The notes beneath the pieces are model-generated. The model was not told the origin of the DNA. It ran no database searches and saw nothing but the letters and a program-made list of their open reading frames with translations. Shown here piece by piece: positions 1 through 6,027 of a stretch of 8,644 nt of DNA. Made by a program: the position numbers and the translations under genes. Source of the stretch: an uncultured Taibaiella sp. (lineage in GTDB: Bacteria; Bacteroidota; Bacteroidia; Chitinophagales; Chitinophagaceae); NCBI GenBank assembly GCA_946886975.1, contig CAMPJV010000097.1, forward strand, positions 1-8,644, in the 5' to 3' direction. Within the stretch, counting starts at the first letter, position 1; the number at the start of each line of letters is the position of its first letter.

Positions 1-1335
1 TCTTCCCAGGTAATCTAACTGGTAGTCAGCCTGAAGCGTATAATAAGCATTAGATATAAGTGGAGCCTTCTTCTGTACCCCAGCTTCGTCGAGGCCTACA
101 TCCGCCCTTCCAAATTTCTGAGAGAACCTAATGTAACCGTTACCTCTATAAACGTTATCGGTTGGAACAGCGTCTGCTGAAAACAGCGTATAGTCCCTTC
201 TGTAGTTCCTGCTCTTCTGATAAGTAAAATTGCCACCCAATACCAACGTCATATTATCTGAAAGCTGGTAATCAAGCTTTCCAACAACATTCGCGTTCTG
301 ATATTCAGCACTCAATCTTTTCTTACTCACCTCAAGATCTTCCTTTCTTACATATTCAGCAGCAGAACGGAAAGTCTTGCCGCCTGTCGGGTTAGGAACG
401 ACTACAAGCGGATTTTGTTCAATTTGCCTTAGCTTATCTTCTTTAACTACATAGTTGTCAAAATAGTTGGGGTCCCTGTCATCATCCTTTATATAGGTAG
501 CAGCAAGGAAGTACCCTAATACCGTCTTCTTATTTACACTATCTACTCGCTTCTTCAGCAATGGACCACGTAAGCTACCGTAAATCTGATTGTGGTTGTA
601 AGCATCTAAAGACTTCTCAATTCCGATCTCTCCTGTAGTCGTAGGAGCGCCGCCCTTTGTAGTGATACTAACAACACCTCCGGAAGCATCTCCGAACTTA
701 GCCGGAATACCAGATGTAGTCACAGATATCTGATCAATTGATCCTGGTGCAAGGTTACCAGCTGTACCTCTCATCTGGATACCGTCTACTATATATAGGG
801 TACCATTGGCACGTGCACCCGCAATATTGATGTCCCCGCCCTTCCTGCTCTGGTAAGTACCAGCCGCTGTGGCGATCATATCATTAGTATTACGTGTTGC
901 GAGCTTTTCTATCTGATCAGAGGTAATTGTCTGCGTAGACCCTGGCTCATCCTTCTTTATCAAAGGAACTCTGTAGGTCACCACTTCCACTTCTGCAAGA
1001 TTTGTCGCATCCAGCGCCAGGTTAGCGTCTACATAGGTGGTCCTCTCCGGACTTACTGTAATGCCGGTAATCCTCTTTTCCTTATAGGATGTAAATCTGA
1101 TACTTATTTCATAACCTTGCCCGGGCTGCAGCGGCTTGATCGTGTACTTACCATCAATGTCCGTCTGAGCTCCCCCTCTTTCAGTACCACCCTGAAACAC
1201 TCTCACGATGGCTCCGATAAGCGGTTCTTTCCTTTCGTCATACACTGTTCCGGAGATCGCACCAGTCTGAGCAAGCGCTGTGCCTGCCATGCTCACCAAC
1301 AGCAATACGAAGAGATAACGTAGTTTACGTGTCAT
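1..1335 (-). CDS. TonB-dependent outer-membrane receptor, N-terminal 445 codons (3' end outside window)
   Basis: The minus-strand frame from ATG 1335 stays open for 445 codons to the window edge, so the C-terminus is missing. The protein begins with a signal peptide (MTRKLRYLFVLLLVSMAGTALA, cut before Q23). A carboxypeptidase-regulatory-like beta-sandwich follows at about residues 25-110 (GAISGTVYDERKEPLIGA; TDIDGKYTI). A possible TonB-box stretch is at about 114-126 (AEVEVVTYRVPLI). The plug domain spans about 130-230 and includes YIVDGIQMRG and the typical plug end PAKFGDASGGVVSITTKGG. From about 235 on, alternating aromatic and polar stretches look like the first barrel strands. Family knowledge: such receptors import siderophores, vitamins, glycans or peptides across the outer membrane using TonB-ExbBD energy. 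There is no N-terminal sigma-regulator signalling domain. No SusD-like partner is visible, but one could lie beyond the left edge. The substrate cannot be told. It follows the dehydrogenase gene by 110 bp of A/T-rich DNA, so it probably has its own transcription start. Confidence 0.92.
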   Translation of the reverse strand, partial: MTRKLRYLFVLLLVSMAGTALAQTGAISGTVYDERKEPLIGAIVRVFQGGTERGGAQTDIDGKYTIKPLQPGQGYEISIRFTSYKEKRITGITVSPERTTYVDANLALDATNLAEVEVVTYRVPLIKKDEPGSTQTITSDQIEKLATRNTNDMIATAAGTYQSRKGGDINIAGARANGTLYIVDGIQMRGTAGNLAPGSIDQISVTTSGIPAKFGDASGGVVSITTKGGAPTTTGEIGIEKSLDAYNHNQIYGSLRGPLLKKRVDSVNKKTVLGYFLAATYIKDDDRDPNYFDNYVVKEDKLRQIEQNPLVVVPNPTGGKTFRSAAEYVRKEDLEVSKKRLSAEYQNANVVGKLDYQLSDNMTLVLGGNFTYQKSRNYRRDYTLFSADAVPTDNVYRGNGYIRFSQKFGRADVGLDEAGVQKKAPLISNAYYTLQADYQLDYLGR

Positions 1336-1445
1336 ATCCTGCTTTATATATTTTTTAACCAATGAACGGTAAAAATAAAAAACTTTAGTTAAAACTACGC
1401 TCGATTAAATTTCTTTTTGTCAGGAAAATGTTTATTCTAAACAAG

Positions 1446-2384
1446 TTACGCCCCCGTGACAATCTTCCTCAGCAAAATACTGCTCATCTTAAATAAAGCT
1501 TCATGCGAATAGCCCGCAATGTGGGGCGTAACAAGCACTTCAGGCTTTTGCATTATTTCGTTTAATATAGATCTCACTTCATTGCTCATGTTTTCCAATG
1601 GCTCTTCTTCTACCACATCCAGGCACACACCAGCCAGTTTCCCAGTCTTTAGCCCTTCATACATGACAAGTGTATCCACTATGTTGCCCCTGGAGCTGTT
1701 AATTAAAACAAAAGCTTTATGCATTTGTGTTAAAAAAGACCGATTAAAATAGTGATGTGTTTCATCTCGGAACGGTACATGAAAACTCACTATATCCGCC
1801 TGCTCAAATATTGGAGACAGATCACCACAGTTTAGTATATGTTCGGGAAATCCTTCCCTGTTATACTTGTCGTAGGCCATTACCTTCACGTCAAACCCGG
1901 CGAGCTTTTTCGCAAACGCCCTTCCGGTATGTCCAAAGCCAATGATCCCTATTGTCTTCCCCTCCAGTTCCACTCCTCTGTTTGCATCTCGTAGCCACTT
2001 GCCTCCTTTCACTTCCTGGTAGCTCCAGGCTATTCGTTTGTTCAGTGACAGTAACATCCCCATTGCATGCTCCGCCACTGCATTGCTGTTTCCTTCCGGG
2101 CTGCTGTAGCAGGCCACGCCTTTCAGCGTCGCATACTCCACGTCTATCACCTCCATGCCACTGCCCATTCTGCCAATCCATTTCAGTTGAGGTGCCGCCT
2201 CCAGAAGCGCCTTATCGAGTTGCAGCCTTGTTGAGGTGATCACTCCTACACAGTCACCAATGAGTTCAAATGCCCGCTCCTGTGTGATCTTTTCTTCATG
2301 CACCATTTCATACCCCTCGCTCTGCAATCCCTTTGTTAGCACCTCATGCACCGGCGCTGCTATCAAAACCTTACCGCTATTCAT
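1446..2384 (-). CDS. D-isomer-specific 2-hydroxyacid dehydrogenase (phosphoglycerate dehydrogenase-like), substrate unknown
   Basis: This 312-residue protein is a complete NAD(P)-dependent D-2-hydroxyacid dehydrogenase. A substrate-binding domain (about 1-100 and the C-terminal 25 residues) flanks a Rossmann domain with GFGHTG at 149-154. The catalytic triad of the family is intact: Arg232 in NSSRGNIVD, Glu261 in DVVEEEP and His288 in TPHIAG. They match Arg240, Glu269 and His292 of E. coli SerA. The length fits the short form; there is no C-terminal ACT regulatory domain and no room for the PdxB dimerisation domain. The enzyme should interconvert a 2-oxoacid and a D-2-hydroxyacid in the cytoplasm. 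3-Phosphoglycerate, hydroxypyruvate/glyoxylate and 4-phosphoerythronate are candidates that the sequence does not separate. Its ATG directly follows the rsmA stop (TAGATG), which suggests cotranscription and translational coupling with rsmA. The family call is firm; the substrate is not. Confidence 0.93.
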   Translation of the reverse strand: MNSGKVLIAAPVHEVLTKGLQSEGYEMVHEEKITQERAFELIGDCVGVITSTRLQLDKALLEAAPQLKWIGRMGSGMEVIDVEYATLKGVACYSSPEGNSNAVAEHAMGMLLSLNKRIAWSYQEVKGGKWLRDANRGVELEGKTIGIIGFGHTGRAFAKKLAGFDVKVMAYDKYNREGFPEHILNCGDLSPIFEQADIVSFHVPFRDETHHYFNRSFLTQMHKAFVLINSSRGNIVDTLVMYEGLKTGKLAGVCLDVVEEEPLENMSNEVRSILNEIMQKPEVLVTPHIAGYSHEALFKMSSILLRKIVTGA

Positions 2385-3140
2385 CTATTGATATTGCTTG
2401 TGTAAGGCCACGAAATCCGCCACCGAAAGTTGCTCGGCGCGCTTATCCATTATGGGGTCGGTCAGGGCTTCCGGTGGCAGTGTTCCTCTCAATGCGTTCC
2501 TCAGGGTCTTTCTCCTTTGGTTGAATCCGGCCTTTACCAGGTTGATGAATTTTCTCTTGTGCTCAATGCCAAACGGGTTCCCTGTATTCGTAAACCTCAG
2601 CACGCCGCTCTTCACCTTCGGCGGCGGGGTAAAACAGTTCTCATTTACATCTATCAGATACTCCACTTTAAAAAAGGCCTGCATCAGCACACTCAGTATC
2701 CCGTACACTTTCGATCCCGGCCCTGCCGCAATTCTCTGCGCCACTTCCTTCTGAAACATTCCGATTACTTCCTTCACCTGCGGCTCCCACTCCAGCACTT
2801 TAAACAATATGGGCGATGATATGTTATAAGGAAAGTTCCCTACAACGGAGAACTGCCCTTCAAACGGCACGGCTGCTTTTAGGATATCCTGCAGCACTAT
2901 CTTCCCCTTCATCGCCGGATATGTTTTCTCCAGGTACAGCACTTTCTCTTCATCCACTTCTATTGCTTTATAATGGACATCGTTCAGTTCTATCAGGTAT
3001 TTCGATATCGCTCCGCCACCGGGGCCCACCTCCAGCAGTTGCATCCCCGGCTCATGGGTCACTTCGCTCACTATCTTCTTACACATGTTTTCATCGTGCA
3101 AAAAGTGCTGCCCAAGGCTTTTCTTCAGCGTGTACTGCAT
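2385..3140 (-). CDS. rsmA: 16S rRNA (adenine1518-N6/adenine1519-N6)-dimethyltransferase RsmA (KsgA)
   Basis: This 251-residue protein dimethylates two adjacent adenines near the 3' end of 16S rRNA during late small-subunit assembly, using S-adenosylmethionine. Every hallmark of the family is present. The N-terminus is YTLKKSLGQHFL. SAM motif I is LEVGPGGGAIS at about 36-46. Acidic ribose-binding residues lie in AIEVDEE (60-66), and LQDIL is at about 83-87. The catalytic motif NFPYNIS is at 102-108, FTPPPKVKSGV at 170-180, and FNQRRKTLRNAL at 206-217. I chose ATG 3140 because the protein then begins MQYTLKKSLGQHFL, as in relatives. The frame can be extended to a TTG at 3149, adding three residues, but that TTG overlaps the probable promoter. 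A near-consensus promoter lies immediately upstream, so the transcript may be almost leaderless. The stop abuts the ATG of the downstream dehydrogenase. Confidence 0.97.
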   Translation of the reverse strand: MQYTLKKSLGQHFLHDENMCKKIVSEVTHEPGMQLLEVGPGGGAISKYLIELNDVHYKAIEVDEEKVLYLEKTYPAMKGKIVLQDILKAAVPFEGQFSVVGNFPYNISSPILFKVLEWEPQVKEVIGMFQKEVAQRIAAGPGSKVYGILSVLMQAFFKVEYLIDVNENCFTPPPKVKSGVLRFTNTGNPFGIEHKRKFINLVKAGFNQRRKTLRNALRGTLPPEALTDPIMDKRAEQLSVADFVALHKQYQ

Positions 3141-3146
3141 AGCTTG

Positions 3147-3180
3147 CAAAAGTCCTCACTCAATGCTCAAAATCCAAAAA
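3147..3180 (-). promoter_or_regulatory. Candidate Bacteroidota promoter for the rsmA-dehydrogenase operon
   Basis: On the minus strand, GACTTTTG (3154-3147) matches the -7 consensus TAnnTTTG at all fixed positions but the first. TTTTTG (3180-3175) lies 20 bases upstream and fits the -33 TTTG element at a normal spacing. The predicted start of transcription is within a few bases of ATG 3140, giving little or no 5' leader. This is pattern matching only. Confidence 0.5.
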
Positions 3181-3206
3181 CAATTAATTCTTTGTCCCCT
3201 CCCTGC

Positions 3207-3214
3207 TAACTTTG
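3207..3214 (+). promoter_or_regulatory. Bacteroidota -7 promoter element for the M17 aminopeptidase
   Basis: TAACTTTG is a perfect match to TAnnTTTG and ends 23 bases before ATG 3238. Transcription would begin at about 3218-3221, leaving a leader of roughly 17-20 bases. No good -33 TTTG is seen 17-23 bases upstream; the nearest, at 3191-3194, is too close. The position rules out the longer frame that opens at 3085, because its extra codons would lie upstream of the transcription start. Confidence 0.6.
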
Positions 3215-3237
3215 CCTCCTGTTCAAAAATCGTAAGC

Positions 3238-4674
3238 ATGGAATTCAAAATACTTCAGAAGCCAGGAAAGAAGCATCAGCTGTATATAATTGACAACGCC
3301 GATGCGCTAAAACAGGTTCACGACCTCACCGATAAAGAAAGGTCTTTCGCCTCCGGCTTGTTCAAGGCAGACCAGCAGATCGCTACTGTTAACCAATACA
3401 ACCGCTTCATCTTCGTTTACCTCATTAAGAGTAAAAAGTCGGATTGGCAAACAACTGAGTCTGTTAGAAAAGCCGGCGCCGAACTCCAGGGTCTTTTCAA
3501 TAAGCAAAAGCTTGATGAGGTCACTATCACCAATCTCTCTTCTCTTTCAGAAGCTGCGTACACATTGGCCGAGGGCGTTACTCTGGCAAATTACCAGTTC
3601 CTTAAGTACCGCACCGAAACGAAGAAGATCACCAACACGCTCACTACAATCTCCTTTGCTAAACAATCCATCACGGTCAAGGAAGTGGCTCAGCTCGAGG
3701 CCATCACGGAAGGTATATACCGGGCAAGAACATTGGTGAATGAACCACTGAACTATCTGTCCGCAGAGCAGCTTGCAAAGGAAATAGCTCGCTTTGGAAA
3801 AGATGCAGGCTTCAAAGTAACTACGCTCCAGAAAGCCCAAATTGAAAAAGAAAAGATGGGCGGCATCCTCGCCGTGAATCGTGGCAGTATACAGCCGCCA
3901 ACGTTCACTGTCATGGAGCACAGGCCTGCCAGGTCCATCAACAAACAACCCATTGTTCTTATAGGCAAGGGGATCGTCTACGACACTGGCGGCCTCTCGC
4001 TCAAGCCCACTCCCGCTTCCATGGATCGCATGAAGAGCGACATGAGCGGCGCTGCGGTAGTAAGCGGCGCCATGTATGCAATCGCTAAGCTCAAGCTCCC
4101 TCTCCATGTTATTGCACTCGTTCCCGCTACAGACAACAGGCCCGGAGAGAACGCATACGTCCCCGGTGATATCATTACCATGTACAGCGGCACTACCGTT
4201 GAGGTCTTAAATACAGACGCAGAAGGACGCCTTGTCCTTGCTGACGCTCTTCATTACGCCAAGCGCTACAAGCCTGAACTCGTGGTAGATTTCGCCACGC
4301 TCACAGGTGCAGCTTCTGTAGCAGTAGGCGAGCATGGCATCGTCTGCATGGGCACAGCTTCCGACAAAACGAAACAGGCGCTAAACCAAAGTGCCTTCCG
4401 CCAGTACGAACGCCTCGTCGAGTACCCCCTCTGGGATGAATATGGCGATATGATAAAGTCCGAGTTCGCCGATCTTAAGAATATAGGTGGCCCTTCCGGC
4501 GGAGCAATCACGGCCGGCAAGTTCCTTGAACACTTCACTGATTTCCCCTGGATGCATTTCGACATCGCAGGTGTTTCCTTTTCCATGGCAAAAAAAGGTT
4601 ACATACCTTCGGGTGGAACGGCCTACGGCTTACGGATGATCATGGACTTTCTTATGAATTATGGAAAAGCTTAG
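3238..4674 (+). CDS. Leucyl aminopeptidase family protein (peptidase family M17)
   Basis: This 478-residue cytoplasmic metallo-aminopeptidase removes N-terminal amino acids from peptides, using two divalent metals. Residues 1 to about 150 form the variable N-terminal domain, and 155-478 the catalytic domain. By spacing against E. coli PepA, the metal ligands are Lys244 and Asp249 (GKGIVYDTGG), Asp268 (MKSDMSGAA), Asp327 and Glu329. The catalytic Lys256 (LSLKP) and Arg331 are also present. The family signature NTDAEGRL is intact at 325-332. All active-site residues are conserved, so the enzyme should be functional. I chose ATG 3238 because the perfect -7 element at 3207-3214 lies just before it; the frame is open to 3085, but that part overlaps rsmA and reads unlike the family. 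It is divergent from rsmA. Downstream is a repeat-bearing spacer, then pdxA on the same strand. PepA proper also binds DNA in E. coli; nothing here shows that role, so I give no symbol. Confidence 0.95.
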   Translation: MEFKILQKPGKKHQLYIIDNADALKQVHDLTDKERSFASGLFKADQQIATVNQYNRFIFVYLIKSKKSDWQTTESVRKAGAELQGLFNKQKLDEVTITNLSSLSEAAYTLAEGVTLANYQFLKYRTETKKITNTLTTISFAKQSITVKEVAQLEAITEGIYRARTLVNEPLNYLSAEQLAKEIARFGKDAGFKVTTLQKAQIEKEKMGGILAVNRGSIQPPTFTVMEHRPARSINKQPIVLIGKGIVYDTGGLSLKPTPASMDRMKSDMSGAAVVSGAMYAIAKLKLPLHVIALVPATDNRPGENAYVPGDIITMYSGTTVEVLNTDAEGRLVLADALHYAKRYKPELVVDFATLTGAASVAVGEHGIVCMGTASDKTKQALNQSAFRQYERLVEYPLWDEYGDMIKSEFADLKNIGGPSGGAITAGKFLEHFTDFPWMHFDIAGVSFSMAKKGYIPSGGTAYGLRMIMDFLMNYGKA

Positions 4675-4711
4675 CACTGGCTTCACTGCCTTCACATGGG
4701 CGCTGCTATAG

Positions 4712-4794
4712 AGTAACATAGGAGTTACATAGGAGTTACGTCTCTGAAAGGTCTCTATAATGTCTCTGTAAGGTCTCTATAAGGTAGGGTAGGA
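4712..4794 (+). repeat. Short tandem repeat array with an 11-bp period between the aminopeptidase and pdxA genes
   Basis: Four uninterrupted 11-bp units fill 4740-4783: GTCTCTGAAAG, GTCTCTATAAT, GTCTCTGTAAG and GTCTCTATAAG. Immediately before them, with the same period but a different motif, are AGTAACATAGG (4712-4722), AGTTACATAGG (4723-4733) and a partial AGTTACG (4734-4740). A degenerate unit GTAGGGTAGGA follows at 4784-4794. The spacing is close to one helical turn, so equivalent bases would face the same side of the DNA. TATAGAG at 4707-4713 is the reverse complement of CTCTATA in units two and four, so some pairing in RNA is possible. There is no U-tract after it. The function is unknown. 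It sits 52 bases or more upstream of the pdxA start. Confidence 0.85.
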
Positions 4795-4845
4795 ATAGCT
4801 CACATAAACTAATTTCAACACAATTTAAAACGACCACCACAACGC

Positions 4846-5931
4846 ATGATAAACGACAAACCAGTCTTAGGTATCACCACTGGCGATCTGAACGGTATAG
4901 GACCAGAGATTATCATAAAGACTTTTTCTGATAACAGGTTCCTCGACATGTGCATCCCTGTGATCTTCGCCTCCAATAAGCTGGTGAACTACTACCGCAA
5001 AATAGCAGCCGAACACCCTCTCAACTTTACCAGCACGAAAGATCTCACAAAGCTCAATCCTAAGCAGGTAAATGTGTTCAACTGTTGGGAAGACGAAGTA
5101 CCCATCCAACCGGGTGCGCTCACCGAAACTGGTGGTAAGTATGCCGTCCGCTCTCTCATGGTTGCAGCTCAGTGCCTTAAGGACGGTCAGCTCGATGCTA
5201 TTGTGACAGCTCCCATCCATAAAGCCAACACTCAGCTACCCGACTTCCCCTACACTGGCCACACTCCTTTCTTTAAGGAGAAGTTCGGCGCAAAGGATGT
5301 CCTCATGCTGCTCTTCAGCCACGATCTTCGCCTGGGCCTTGTTACCGAGCATATTCCGGTATCTAAAGTAGCATCGGCCATTTCTAAAGAGCTTATCTTA
5401 TCAAAGCTCCAGTTGCTCCGCGAAACGCTCATCAAGGATTTTGGCATAGACAAGCCGAAGATAGCCGTGCTCGGCCTCAACCCCCACGCCGGCGATGACG
5501 GACAAATAGGCAATGAAGAGCAAACCATCATCAGGCCCGCCATAGAGCAGATGCAACAACAGGGCCATGTTGTCCACGGGCCTTACAGCGCCGACGCATT
5601 CTTTGCCCGCCATAGCTTCAATCAGTTCGATGCTGTGCTCGCCATGTACCACGATCAGGGACTAATCCCCTTCAAGACGATCACCCAGGGTGAGGGCGTA
5701 AATTATACAGCAGGCTTGCCCATCGTCCGGACCTCCCCCGATCACGGCACAGCTTTCGATATTGCAGGGAAAGACATAGCCGACCCTTCTTCCTTCCGTG
5801 AGGCAGTGTTCCAGGCGCTTGACCTTCTTAAGCAGCGTCGCATATATGCGGAGAACACCGCTAACCCAATCCGCCGCGGCAGGATCGAAAAAGAAAGGGA
5901 AGACGCAGAAGCGAAGATTGCGGAAGCATAG
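4846..5931 (+). CDS. pdxA: 4-hydroxythreonine-4-phosphate dehydrogenase PdxA
   Basis: PdxA oxidises 4-phosphohydroxy-L-threonine with NAD+; the product decarboxylates and is condensed with deoxyxylulose phosphate by PdxJ to make pyridoxine 5'-phosphate. The protein has 361 residues. Family blocks appear in order: GITTGDLNGIGPE (9-21), TAPIHKANTQ (121-130), YTGHTPFF (136-143), VTEHIP (166-171), GLNPHAGDDG (210-219), AMYHDQGLIPFK (266-277) and RTSPDHGTAFDIAG (295-308). The three metal-binding histidines are His169, His214 and His269, with the same spacing as His166, His211 and His266 of E. coli. It is about 30 residues longer than the E. coli enzyme, with a highly charged tail rich in Glu, Lys and Arg. 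ATG 4846 gives the expected N-terminus. Only a weak -7-like sequence (TAATTTCA, 4810-4817) lies upstream, so the promoter is uncertain. A strong terminator follows the gene. In E. coli pdxA sits beside ksgA; here the two are close but divergent, with one gene between them. Confidence 0.97.
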   Translation: MINDKPVLGITTGDLNGIGPEIIIKTFSDNRFLDMCIPVIFASNKLVNYYRKIAAEHPLNFTSTKDLTKLNPKQVNVFNCWEDEVPIQPGALTETGGKYAVRSLMVAAQCLKDGQLDAIVTAPIHKANTQLPDFPYTGHTPFFKEKFGAKDVLMLLFSHDLRLGLVTEHIPVSKVASAISKELILSKLQLLRETLIKDFGIDKPKIAVLGLNPHAGDDGQIGNEEQTIIRPAIEQMQQQGHVVHGPYSADAFFARHSFNQFDAVLAMYHDQGLIPFKTITQGEGVNYTAGLPIVRTSPDHGTAFDIAGKDIADPSSFREAVFQALDLLKQRRIYAENTANPIRRGRIEKEREDAEAKIAEA

Positions 5932-5969
5932 TCGAGGCCGTTACAATTAACTGATATTTAATACCGTTA

Positions 5970-5998
5970 CCCCGCCAGCCAAGCTGGCGGGGTTTTAT
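5970..5998 (+). terminator. Intrinsic (Rho-independent) terminator after pdxA
   Basis: A perfect 10-bp stem, CCCCGCCAGC (5970-5979) with GCTGGCGGGG (5983-5992), closes a three-base CAA loop. It is followed at once by TTTTATT (5993-5999). It lies 38 bases after the pdxA stop and about 30 bases before the oxidoreductase start. It separates the pdxA transcript from the next gene. There is no A-run on the other side, so it should act on the plus strand only. Confidence 0.93.
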
Positions 5999-6027
5999 TG
6001 TAAATACCTGAAAGCAGTAAAATATCC

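Noticed and set aside
1370..1377. TATTTTTA on the minus strand as a -7 element for the TonB-dependent receptor
   Set aside because: It matches seven of eight positions, but it sits in very A/T-rich DNA where such matches are expected, and no -33 TTTG is found at the right distance.
3085..3237. A 51-codon N-terminal extension of the aminopeptidase frame
   Set aside because: It overlaps the 5' end of rsmA on the other strand, reads unlike M17 proteins, and lies upstream of the perfect -7 element at 3207-3214.
3547..4107. A 186-codon minus-strand open frame inside the aminopeptidase gene
   Set aside because: It is antisense to the conserved M17 catalytic domain and shows no family motif.
4740..4783. 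CRISPR array or mobile-element end
   Set aside because: The units are only 11 bp, abut without spacers, and show no terminal inverted repeats, transposase or cas genes nearby.
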